Positions 1 to 5,507 of a stretch of 6,768 nt of DNA are shown here, piece by piece. Both the position numbers and the translations under genes were made by a program. This DNA is from Pseudomonadota bacterium. GTDB lineage: Bacteria; Pseudomonadota; Alphaproteobacteria; Reyranellales; Reyranellaceae. Within the stretch, counting starts at the first letter, position 1; every line of letters begins with the position of its first letter. Under the pieces are notes generated by a model that worked only from the letters and a program-made list of their open reading frames with translations, ran no database searches and had not been told where the DNA came from. The stretch is taken from NCBI GenBank assembly GCA_023436825.1, contig JAEZHS010000393.1, positions 1 through 6,768 on the forward strand, read 5' to 3'.

Positions 1-9
1 TCCCTTCAT
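1..9 (-). CDS. Start of a further downstream gene, cut by the window edge
   Basis: Only three codons (Met-Lys-Gly) lie inside the window, so the product cannot be identified. On the minus strand an ATG at 9-7 is preceded by a strong purine-rich ribosome binding site, AGGGGGA (20-14), with 4 nt of spacing. It sits 37 nt after the stop codon of the metallo-hydrolase gene on the same strand. That distance and the binding site suggest a sixth co-directional gene in the same transcript. The evidence is a start site only. A chance ATG behind a purine run remains possible. Confidence 0.4.
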
Positions 10-46
10 CCGATCCCCCTTCTTGTTTCGTCGGCGACGGGGCCAC

Positions 47-931
47 TCATTTCACCTCATCCCAGTCGATGCGGAACCCTTCGCCCTGTCGCTTGATGTA
101 GCCGGCATTGGCGCCTGGGAAATGCGCCGGGCACAGCAGTGCGTTGCTTTCGACGCAATCCTCCAGGAGCCGGCGCCGCGAGCGCGCCGACAGTTCCTGG
201 TCGGTGCAGAACTGGCTCGACCAGTCGGGATGATAGACCTGGATCGGGTGATGCATGATGTCGCCCGAGAAACAGGCCTGCCGTCCGCCGTCCTTGAGGT
301 TGATGGCGATCGAGCCCGGCGTATGGCCGGGATAGTCCTTTATGGTGAGCAGCGGGTCGGGCTGGTGGTCGCTGTCGATCATCACCGCCTTGCCGGCCTC
401 GACGATGGGCAGCACCGAATCGTCGAACGAGCCGTCATTGACCTTGCCGTCGCCCTGCTTGCCGCGCTCGCTCTCCCAATGGGCATATTCACGCTTGCCG
501 AACAGGTACCTGGCATTGGGGAAGGTCGGGACCCAGCGGCCGTCGACGAGCTGGGTGTTCCAGCCGACATGATCGACGTGCAGATGGGTGCACATCACGA
601 AGTCGACCGACTCCGCCGGGCAGCCACAGGCCTTCAGGCGCTCGAGGAACGGCGTGTCGAGATTGCGCCAGCCGGGATTGGTGCGCTGCTTGTGATTGCC
701 GAGGCAGGTGTCGATCAGGATGGTGTGCTTCGGTGTTTTCACGATCCAGGTATGGACCGAGCCGACCAGCCGGTCGGAGCCCGGCTCGACATGATCGGGC
801 ACCATCCAGCTCTTCTGGGCGTCGAAAGCCTCCTGGTTGAACTTGGGGAACATGCGTGCGGGCTTGAAGCCCGCGCCGCAGATCTCCTCGACCTTCTCGA
901 TGGTGGCTCCGCCCAGCTTGCGCACGGTCAT
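47..931 (-). CDS. MBL-fold metallo-hydrolase (AHL-lactonase / methyl parathion hydrolase-like)
   Basis: A 294-residue soluble metallo-beta-lactamase-fold hydrolase with a complete dinuclear metal site. The HxHxDH motif is His116, His118, Asp120 and His121 (in CTHLHVDHVGWN). His203 is in PGHTPGS, Asp224 in FSGD, and His270 in CPAHFPG. The length and the region around the first motif resemble the lactonase / methyl parathion hydrolase branch rather than true beta-lactamases or classical glyoxalase II. No signal peptide is visible, so it is probably cytoplasmic. The ATG at 931 is chosen because AGGGGA (946-941) lies 9 nt upstream. The open frame continues upstream to 1273, but only across the dehydrogenase gene in low-complexity Arg-rich sequence. 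It begins 17 nt after the dehydrogenase stop, so the two are probably co-transcribed. The substrate is unknown: a lactone, or a thioester such as S-formylglutathione, would suit the context. Confidence 0.9.
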   Translation of the reverse strand: MTVRKLGGATIEKVEEICGAGFKPARMFPKFNQEAFDAQKSWMVPDHVEPGSDRLVGSVHTWIVKTPKHTILIDTCLGNHKQRTNPGWRNLDTPFLERLKACGCPAESVDFVMCTHLHVDHVGWNTQLVDGRWVPTFPNARYLFGKREYAHWESERGKQGDGKVNDGSFDDSVLPIVEAGKAVMIDSDHQPDPLLTIKDYPGHTPGSIAINLKDGGRQACFSGDIMHHPIQVYHPDWSSQFCTDQELSARSRRRLLEDCVESNALLCPAHFPGANAGYIKRQGEGFRIDWDEVK

Positions 932-948
932 GGCGTGGCTTCCCCTGC

Positions 949-2061
949 CTAGAAGGTGACGACGCTGCGGATCGACTCTCCCTTGTGCATCAGGTCGAAT
1001 GCGTCGTTGATCTTCTCGACCGGCATCACGTGGGTGATGAGCGAATCGATGTCGATCTTCTTGTCCATGTACCAGTCGACGATCTTCGGCACATCGCGTC
1101 GGCCCTTGGCGCCACCGAAGGCCGTGCCCATCCACTGCCGGCCGGTGACAAGCTGAAACGGGCGTGTCGAGAGCTCCTGGCCGGCGCCGGCGACGCCGAT
1201 GATCACCGACTTGCCCCAGCCGCGATGGCAGCATTCCAGTGCCTGGCGCATCAGCTTGGTGTTGCCGACGCATTCGAAGCTGTAGTCGGCGCCGCCGTCG
1301 GTCAATTCGACGAGGTGGGCGACGAGGTCCTTACCCCCCAAGGTCGAGGGATTGACGAAGTGGGTCATGCCGAACTTGGCGCCGAGCGCCTCGCGTTCGG
1401 GATTGAGGTCGACGCCGACGATCATGTTGGCGCCGACCATGCGCGCGCCCTGCACGACGTTCAGCCCGATGCCGCCCAGGCCGAACACAACGACGTTGGC
1501 GCCGGGCTCGACCTTGGCGGTATTGATCACTGCGCCGATGCCGGTGGTGACGCCGCAGCCGATGTAGCAGACCTTGTCGAACGGCGCGTCGGGCCGGATC
1601 TTGGCCAATGCGATCTCGGGCAGCACCGTGTAGTTCGAGAAGGTGGAGCAGCCCATGTAGTGATGGATCTTCTTGCCCTTGAGCGAGAAGCGCGAGGTGC
1701 CGTCGGGCATCACGCCCTGGCCCTGGGTCGAGCGGATGGCGGTGCAGAGGTTGGTCTTGCCCGAGAGGCAGGATTTGCACTGCCGGCATTCCGGCGTGTA
1801 GAGCGGGATCACGTGGTCGCCCTTCTTCAGCGACACGATGCCCGGTCCGACATCGACCACGACGCCGGCGCCCTCGTGGCCGAAGATCACCGGAAACAGG
1901 CCTTCGGGATCGCCGCCCGAGCGCGTGAATTCGTCGGTATGGCAGACGCCCGACGCCTTGATCTCGACCAGGACCTCGCCGAACTTCGGCCCTTCGAGGT
2001 CGACTTCCTCGATCTCGAGATTCTTGCCGGCCTCGAAGCAGACTGCCGCCTTTGTCTTCAC
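949..2061 (-). CDS. frmA: S-(hydroxymethyl)glutathione dehydrogenase / class III alcohol dehydrogenase
   Basis: A 370-residue zinc-dependent medium-chain dehydrogenase that oxidises S-(hydroxymethyl)glutathione, the spontaneous formaldehyde-glutathione adduct, to S-formylglutathione with NAD+. Also called adhC or flhA. Catalytic zinc ligands are Cys40 (GVCHTD), His62 (GHEGAG) and Cys169 (IGCGVTTG). The structural zinc lobe is Cys92, Cys95, Cys98 and Cys106. The Rossmann motif GLGGIG is at 194-199, with Asp218 placed to select NAD. Asp51, Glu53 and Arg110 align with human ADH5 Asp55, Glu57 and Arg114; the arginine is the class III residue that binds the glutathione adduct. Full length, with no missing motif. 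Translation starts at a GTG, with AGGGGA (2072-2067) 5 nt upstream. It is separated by 161 nt from the flavoprotein gene upstream and by 17 nt from the hydrolase gene downstream. Function is firm; the formaldehyde source is not visible. Confidence 0.96.
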   Translation of the reverse strand: MKTKAAVCFEAGKNLEIEEVDLEGPKFGEVLVEIKASGVCHTDEFTRSGGDPEGLFPVIFGHEGAGVVVDVGPGIVSLKKGDHVIPLYTPECRQCKSCLSGKTNLCTAIRSTQGQGVMPDGTSRFSLKGKKIHHYMGCSTFSNYTVLPEIALAKIRPDAPFDKVCYIGCGVTTGIGAVINTAKVEPGANVVVFGLGGIGLNVVQGARMVGANMIVGVDLNPEREALGAKFGMTHFVNPSTLGGKDLVAHLVELTDGGADYSFECVGNTKLMRQALECCHRGWGKSVIIGVAGAGQELSTRPFQLVTGRQWMGTAFGGAKGRRDVPKIVDWYMDKKIDIDSLITHVMPVEKINDAFDLMHKGESIRSVVTF

Positions 2062-2066
2062 GCTCG

Positions 2067-2085
2067 TCCCCTTGGAATCAGGGGG
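2067..2085 (-). promoter_or_regulatory. Ribosome binding site of the dehydrogenase, possibly held in a hairpin
   Basis: The Shine-Dalgarno sequence AGGGGA (2072-2067) lies 5 nt before the GTG start at 2061. Just upstream on the same strand is CCCCT (2084-2080), complementary to AGGGG (2072-2068) with a 7-nt loop. A short hairpin could therefore mask the ribosome binding site. The stem is only five base pairs, so this is a suggestion, but combined with a GTG start it could lower or modulate translation. Confidence 0.4.
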
Positions 2086-2152
2086 CGAAGCCTAGAGCAG
2101 GGGAAGGAACGATGCCACCGGAGTCGTTGCGCGAGGCGGAAGTCGTCTGCAG

Positions 2153-2201
2153 CCCACCCTTCGAGACGCCGCACTTCGCGCGGCTCCTCAGGGCGAGGTG
2201 G
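2153..2201. repeat. Palindromic intergenic repeat, copy 1
   Basis: A 49-nt element beginning with CCCACCCTTCGAGACG and ending with CTCCTCAGGGCGAGGTGG. It has an internal hairpin (GCCGC / GCGGC around 2169-2185) and matches the reverse complement of copy 2 over nearly its whole length. The cores CTTCGAGACG and CTCCTCAGG are identical in both copies. I recognise this core from short dispersed repeats in Bradyrhizobium-like alphaproteobacteria, but cannot name the family with certainty. This copy is the more diverged of the two and lies entirely between genes. Confidence 0.8.
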
Positions 2202-2217
2202 CGGTGGTGCAACAATT

Positions 2218-2264
2218 CCACCTCATCCTGAGGAGGCCGCGTAGCGGCCGTCTCGAAGGATGGG
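2218..2264. repeat. Palindromic intergenic repeat, copy 2, running into the flavoprotein gene
   Basis: A 47-nt element from CCACCTCATCCTGAGGAG to TCTCGAAGGATGGG, in inverted orientation to copy 1 and separated from it by 16 nt. It contains a perfect internal stem, GGCCGC / GCGGCC (2236-2250), and a second small stem, CCTCA / TGAGG (2221-2233). Positions 2223-2264 are also the last 13 codons and the stop codon of the nitronate-monooxygenase-family gene. The element has therefore supplied that protein's C-terminus. Copies 1 and 2 together could fold into one long hairpin in the minus-strand transcript. No U-run follows, so it is not an intrinsic terminator of the usual form. Confidence 0.82.
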
Positions 2265-3215
2265 CAACATCTCTGACTTCGCCACTCGATACTGCTCGAC
2301 CAGCCGTCGGCAGAGCTCCGCCGCCGTCGGAATGTCCTCGATGTTCCCGACGCCGTGACCGGCCGTATAGATGTCCTTCCAGCGCTTCTTGTTCTCCTGC
2401 GCCGAGACGATCTTGCTGGGCAGGGTCGTGCGCAGGACGTCGAGGTCGATGCCGGCGGCCAGAAGGCTGGGCGTCAGCCAGTTGGCCGGCGCGCCGTCGA
2501 TCGAGGCGGTGAGGAAGACGTCGGTGGCGCGGGTCTTCAGGATCATGTCCTTGTGCGCCGCCGCCGCCATCGCTTCCTGGGTGGCGATGAAGCGCGTGCC
2601 GATATAGGCGAGGTCGGCGCCCATCGCCTCGGCGGCCAGAACGTCGCGGCCGGTGGTCTGGCCGCCGGCCAGCACGACCGCGAAATGGTCACCAAGCTGA
2701 CGCACCTCGTTCATCAGGGCGAAAGGGTTGATTGTGCCGGTATGGCCACCGGCGCCGCCCGCCACGGCGATGACGCCGTCGACGCCCGCCTCCAGCGCCT
2801 TCTCAGCATGGCGGCGGTTGGCGATGTCGTGCAGCGCCACGGCGCCCCAGCCGTGGATGCGCTTGATGGCGTCGCCTGGCGCGCCCTTGGAGGTAAGCAC
2901 CACCGGCACCCTGTACTTCTCGACCAGCTCGAGGTCGCCGGGATAGCGCGGGTTGGAAGCATGGACGACCAGGTTCACCGCCCACGGCGCGGGCTCTTTG
3001 CCGGCATCCTCCAGCCGCTTGATGCCGTCCTGCATCTCGTCGAGCCAGCCCTGGAATTCCTCGCGGCTGCGCGTGCCGTGGGCCGGGAAGCTGCCCATGA
3101 TGCCTTCGCTGCAGCAGGCGAGCGCCAGCGCCGGGTTGGAGACCAGGAACATGGGCGCGGCGATGGCGGGGATCGCCATGCGCTCCATCAGCTTGTGTAC
3201 TTCGGCGCGCGGCAT
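2223..3215 (-). CDS. Nitronate monooxygenase-family FMN protein (2-nitropropane dioxygenase-like)
   Basis: A 330-residue TIM-barrel flavoprotein of the NMO / 2-nitropropane dioxygenase family. Seen in order: the N-terminal FMN segment AAPMFLVSNP (19-28); AVAGGAGGHTG (150-160), whose His158 matches the catalytic histidine of class I enzymes; the phosphate-binding region VLAGGQTTGRDV (181-192); and YIGTRFIATQEA (204-215). Authentic family members oxidise alkyl nitronates. Relatives such as FabK and the mycobacterial IpdC act on thioesters, and two CoA-transferase genes directly upstream make a CoA-ester substrate a serious alternative. Start: ATG at 3215 shares one base with the upstream TGA (TGATG), with GGGGGA (3227-3222) 6 nt away. 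A TTG one codon earlier sits only 3 nt from that site and is less likely. The last 13 residues (318-330, beginning PILRDGRY) are encoded by the palindromic repeat, so the native C-terminus has probably been replaced. Confidence 0.87.
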   Translation of the reverse strand: MPRAEVHKLMERMAIPAIAAPMFLVSNPALALACCSEGIMGSFPAHGTRSREEFQGWLDEMQDGIKRLEDAGKEPAPWAVNLVVHASNPRYPGDLELVEKYRVPVVLTSKGAPGDAIKRIHGWGAVALHDIANRRHAEKALEAGVDGVIAVAGGAGGHTGTINPFALMNEVRQLGDHFAVVLAGGQTTGRDVLAAEAMGADLAYIGTRFIATQEAMAAAAHKDMILKTRATDVFLTASIDGAPANWLTPSLLAAGIDLDVLRTTLPSKIVSAQENKKRWKDIYTAGHGVGNIEDIPTAAELCRRLVEQYRVAKSEMLPILRDGRYAASSG

Positions 3216-4321
3216 CAAACGTCCCCCACGGTCGGCGTCGTCGACGTCAGGCCGGATTTCTTCAGCTTTGCCAACTCGGCGTCGCCGTAGCCCAGAAGCT
3301 CGCGCAGCACCTCGTCAGTGTGCTGGCCGAGATCGGGCGCGGCGCGTTCGATGGTGATGCCCTTGCCGTCGAGCCGGTAGGGCAGTCCTTTCACCAGGCC
3401 GCCGTGCTCGTCGCGCACCAAGGTCACCCCGGCGAGGCCTTTATCGTTCAGCAGGTCGTTGCCGTCGTTGCACGGTGCGGCGGCGGTGCCGCGGGCGAGC
3501 AGGGCGGCCACGGCGTCGTCTCTATTCCGGTTGGCGCACCACGAGGCAAGCCCGGGCTCATCGGGGGTGACCGCGATCCACCGTCCATCCTTGCAGCGGT
3601 AGGCATCCTGTTGCGTGCCGTTGTCGCGCGGTGAGAGGGAATGCGTTTGATTGGCGGATGCGGCCAGAATTTCCTCGCCAAGGGTGAAGGACGCGACCTC
3701 GCGCTGGGAGAAGTCGAGGAAAGCGCCCTTGCCGCTGCGACGCGCTTCCATCACGGCCGTGATGACGATGCCGGTCGCGAACAGCGACACGATCTGGTCG
3801 GGGTAGTTCACATCCATGCCCGAGATGCGCGGTTCCTCGCCCGCGTAGCCGGTGAGCGAGGCGATGCCCGACGTGGCGTCGAGCGTGCTGCCGAACGATA
3901 CGTTCATGCGCTCGGGCCCCGTGTCGCCCTGGCTGGAGATCGCGGCGAACACGATGCGCGGATTGGTCTCCTTCAGCGCCTGGTAGCCCAGCCCCGCGCG
4001 GTCGAGGACGCCGCGGCGGAAGTTCTCGACCACGACGTCGCAATGTGCGGCGAGCTCGCGGATGACGCGCTGGCCTTCGGGATCCTTCAGGTTGAGAGCG
4101 AGCCCGCGCTTGTTGCGGTTGGTGAAACGGAACTGCGGCGAGCGGTTCCACCAGCCCTCGTCATTGTCCATCTTGCCGACGACGCGGAAGGGATCGAGAT
4201 AGGCGCCCGATTCGATCTTGACCACATCGGCGCCGAGATCGGCCAGCATGGCCGAGGTGTTGGCGCCCGCCGTCAAAAGGCCGAAGTCGAGGACGCGCAC
4301 GCCAGTCAGGGGGCCGTTCAT
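3215..4321 (-). CDS. CaiB/BaiF (class III) CoA-transferase B, catalytic aspartate present
   Basis: A 368-residue family III CoA-transferase, which moves CoA between acyl-CoA donors and carboxylic acids through an aspartyl-CoA anhydride. Family motifs are GVRVLDF (7-13), LADLGADVVKIE (26-37), NRNKRGLALNLKDPEG (68-83) and VVVENFRRGVLDRAGLGY (96-113). Asp175 aligns without gaps to the catalytic aspartate of formyl-CoA transferase (Asp169), followed at the expected distance by the family pattern ending RRSGKGAFLDFSQRE (194-208). The usual P-GGD-R segment after KIE is altered to SGAYLDPFR (38-46). The small domain after WIAVTPDEP (248-256) looks some 30-40 residues shorter than usual, while the C-terminal LGQHTDEVLRELLGY is intact. 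The ATG at 4321 overlaps the stop of CoA-transferase A (ATGA), with GGAG (4333-4330) 8 nt upstream. The frame is open upstream to 4678, but that part lies over gene A. Substrate unknown. Confidence 0.9.
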   Translation of the reverse strand: MNGPLTGVRVLDFGLLTAGANTSAMLADLGADVVKIESGAYLDPFRVVGKMDNDEGWWNRSPQFRFTNRNKRGLALNLKDPEGQRVIRELAAHCDVVVENFRRGVLDRAGLGYQALKETNPRIVFAAISSQGDTGPERMNVSFGSTLDATSGIASLTGYAGEEPRISGMDVNYPDQIVSLFATGIVITAVMEARRSGKGAFLDFSQREVASFTLGEEILAASANQTHSLSPRDNGTQQDAYRCKDGRWIAVTPDEPGLASWCANRNRDDAVAALLARGTAAAPCNDGNDLLNDKGLAGVTLVRDEHGGLVKGLPYRLDGKGITIERAAPDLGQHTDEVLRELLGYGDAELAKLKKSGLTSTTPTVGDV

Positions 4322-5436
4322 GCCGCGAGCTCCGTGCGCTCGAGGGACGGGGCGGGACGCGGCGCGAAGGAGCGGCCGTTCCATTGCACCGGCAACTGTG
4401 GGACCAAAAGCTTGCCGATCTCGGGATGCGTCATCGTGGCGAGGAAGCCGCGGGCGACGTACTGCTCGGTTTTCAGCAACTCGGCTGGCGTGAAGACCGG
4501 GCCGAACGGCACGCCCCTGGACTGCGCCACTTTCTGGATCTCCGAGCGCGTCTTGTCCGCGAACCAAGGCGTGATGATCTCGTAGAGCTCGGCGATGTGC
4601 GTCCGCCGGCCGGCACGGGTGTTGAACTTCGGATCGTCGAGCCGCGCATCGGCGATCAGCGTGCGGGTCGCGGGCCACTGCGTCACCGTGTAGACCACGG
4701 CGACATGGCCGTCGCGGCAGGGCACGATCTGGAACTCCGAGCGCTTGCCTTCACGGCTAGGCGAGGTGCCGGTGGCGGCGGCACCCGACGCCGCCTTCCA
4801 GTTCACCCATTGCATCACTTCGGCCAGCGACACGCGCACCGAGGGCGCCGGCTGGCCGCTCTCGCGGGCGGCGAGCGCTGCCGTGAGGCCCGTGAATGCC
4901 GTCAGGCCCGCGGCGTAGGAGGCTTGGTGGCCGCCGAGCTTCAGCGGCTTGCGCTCGGGCTCGCCGATCATGTGCATCAGGCCGCCCAGTGCCTGGATCG
5001 CAAGCTCGCTGACCGGTCGCGCTGCGGCATTCATTTCCACCGGGAAGGCTGCAATCTCGATCGGCGTCGCCTTGCCCGCACGGACGAGCGGCGCGATCGA
5101 GGCCGGCTCCTCGAACAGGCAGGCATGGCTGCGGTCGAGCAATTGCACGAGATTTGCACGTCCGGACTCGGTCCCGAGGTCGAGGATGAGCGAGCGCTTG
5201 GACGTATTGAGGAACTGGAACAGCGCACTGGCCCCGGTACCGCTGCCGTTCGGCAGCAGCGGCGGCGCCTGCCGCACCGGATCGCCGCCGGGTGGTTCGA
5301 TCTTGATCACGTTGGCGCCGAGATCGGCCGCGATCTTGGCGGCGAGCGACGTCGCCAGCCGGAGGCAAAGCGGCACGCCGGCGTCGTTCACCTCGACGAC
5401 GGTGAAGGGCTGCAAGGGCAGGGATTCCGAGGTCAT
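4318..5436 (-). CDS. CaiB/BaiF CoA-transferase A, catalytic aspartate replaced by serine
   Basis: A 372-residue CaiB/BaiF-family protein, first gene of the minus-strand unit. The N-terminal CoA-binding region is well kept: KIAADLGANVIKIEPPGGDPVRQ (34-56, longer than quoted motifs elsewhere but typical). LNTSKRSLILDL (76-87) is recognisable. The segment that is usually ENFRxG reads CLFEEPAS (106-113). Where the family has the catalytic Asp (DYxAGL), this protein has Ser173 in SYAAGL; the codon is TCC at 4920-4918. The following ungapped stretch GLTAALAARESGQ confirms the alignment. The small domain is full (LDDPKFNTRAGRR 266-278; GVPFGPVFTPAEL 308-320), but the C-terminus stops before the usual LGxHTxEVL. 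It is therefore probably a non-catalytic partner of CoA-transferase B. The ATG at 5436 has no Shine-Dalgarno sequence and may start a leaderless mRNA. A GTG at 5514 would add 26 non-family residues and overlap the divergent gene. Confidence 0.85.
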   Translation of the reverse strand: MTSESLPLQPFTVVEVNDAGVPLCLRLATSLAAKIAADLGANVIKIEPPGGDPVRQAPPLLPNGSGTGASALFQFLNTSKRSLILDLGTESGRANLVQLLDRSHACLFEEPASIAPLVRAGKATPIEIAAFPVEMNAAARPVSELAIQALGGLMHMIGEPERKPLKLGGHQASYAAGLTAFTGLTAALAARESGQPAPSVRVSLAEVMQWVNWKAASGAAATGTSPSREGKRSEFQIVPCRDGHVAVVYTVTQWPATRTLIADARLDDPKFNTRAGRRTHIAELYEIITPWFADKTRSEIQKVAQSRGVPFGPVFTPAELLKTEQYVARGFLATMTHPEIGKLLVPQLPVQWNGRSFAPRPAPSLERTELAA

Positions 5437-5446
5437 CGCGCGATGA
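5433..5446. promoter_or_regulatory. Perfect 14-bp palindrome over the CoA-transferase A start codon
   Basis: TCATCGCGCGATGA is its own reverse complement. It contains the CAT complement of the ATG start (5436-5434) and overlaps the proposed -10 element. A repressor bound here would block transcription of the minus-strand unit. In RNA the same symmetry could fold only weakly because there is no loop. A perfect 14-bp palindrome is expected by chance about once per 16,000 positions at equal base use, so coincidence is possible. No regulator gene is visible in the window. Confidence 0.35.
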
Positions 5447-5472
5447 TCGGCGCAAGCCGTGGCTTCGGTCAA
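5443..5472 (-). promoter_or_regulatory. Candidate promoter for the minus-strand unit, leaderless
   Basis: Reading the minus strand, TTGACC (5472-5467; 5 of 6 matches to the -35 consensus) is followed after 18 nt by GATCAT (5448-5443; 4 of 6 matches to the -10 consensus). The 6 nt CGCGCG then lead to the ATG at 5436. The predicted transcription start therefore falls at or next to the first base of the start codon, which fits the absence of a ribosome binding site for CoA-transferase A. This rests on consensus matching alone. Confidence 0.4.
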
Positions 5473-5507
5473 CGGCACCGTGCTACGGTCAAGGTTACGG
5501 AGGTCAA
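5467..5507. repeat. Three GGTCAA direct repeats in the divergent spacer
   Basis: GGTCAA occurs at 5467-5472, 5487-5492 and 5502-5507, with start-to-start distances of 20 and 15 nt, all on the plus strand (TTGACC on the minus). Between the first two lies a short inverted repeat, ACCGT-GCT-ACGGT (5477-5489). The rightmost copy directly abuts the ATG of the monooxygenase gene and overlaps its ribosome binding site; the leftmost doubles as the proposed -35 element of the opposite unit. The array could be a regulator binding region shared by both directions, or alternative -35 elements. Hexamer repeats this short are weak evidence. Confidence 0.35.
5499..5503 (+). promoter_or_regulatory. Ribosome binding site of the luciferase-like monooxygenase
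   Basis: GGAGG lies 4 nt before the ATG at 5508 and fixes the start of the plus-strand gene. No convincing -35/-10 pair for this gene was found in the 71-bp spacer, so its promoter may overlap the CoA-transferase A coding region. Confidence 0.75.

Noticed and set aside
932..1273. N-terminal extension of the MBL hydrolase to position 1273
   Set aside because: It lies over the dehydrogenase gene, the added residues are Arg/His-rich with no domain, and the ATG at 931 has a well-placed AGGGGA.
2062..2152. A separate promoter for the dehydrogenase gene
   Set aside because: No -35/-10 pair with sensible spacing stood out in this stretch on the minus strand. A promoter is possible but cannot be supported.
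985..2244. Long plus-strand open frame (419 codons) opposite the dehydrogenase gene
   Set aside because: Its translation has no family motif and is rich in Ala, Asp, Val and Gly, as expected from reading a GC-rich gene on the opposite strand. The minus-strand protein has every catalytic residue of a known enzyme.
2153..2264. The facing repeats as an intrinsic terminator
   Set aside because: No T-run follows the hairpin in the minus-strand direction; the sequence after it is mixed and GC-rich. A structural or stability role is kept as a hypothesis.
3213..3218. TTG start codon at 3218 for the flavoprotein
   Set aside because: It would be only 3 nt from the GGGGGA site, while the adjacent ATG at 3215 is 6 nt away and forms a classical TGATG coupling.
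4322..4678. N-terminal extension of CoA-transferase B to position 4678
   Set aside because: The family fold begins at MNGPLTGVRVLDF from 4321. The extra 119 residues are a frame-shifted reading of CoA-transferase A, and ATGA coupling supports 4321.
3215..5436. CoA-transferases A and B as pseudogenes, because of the missing motifs
   Set aside because: Both frames are complete, have tight stop/start coupling and near-normal length, and the losses are in-frame and complementary. Divergence of a heteromeric pair explains this better than decay.
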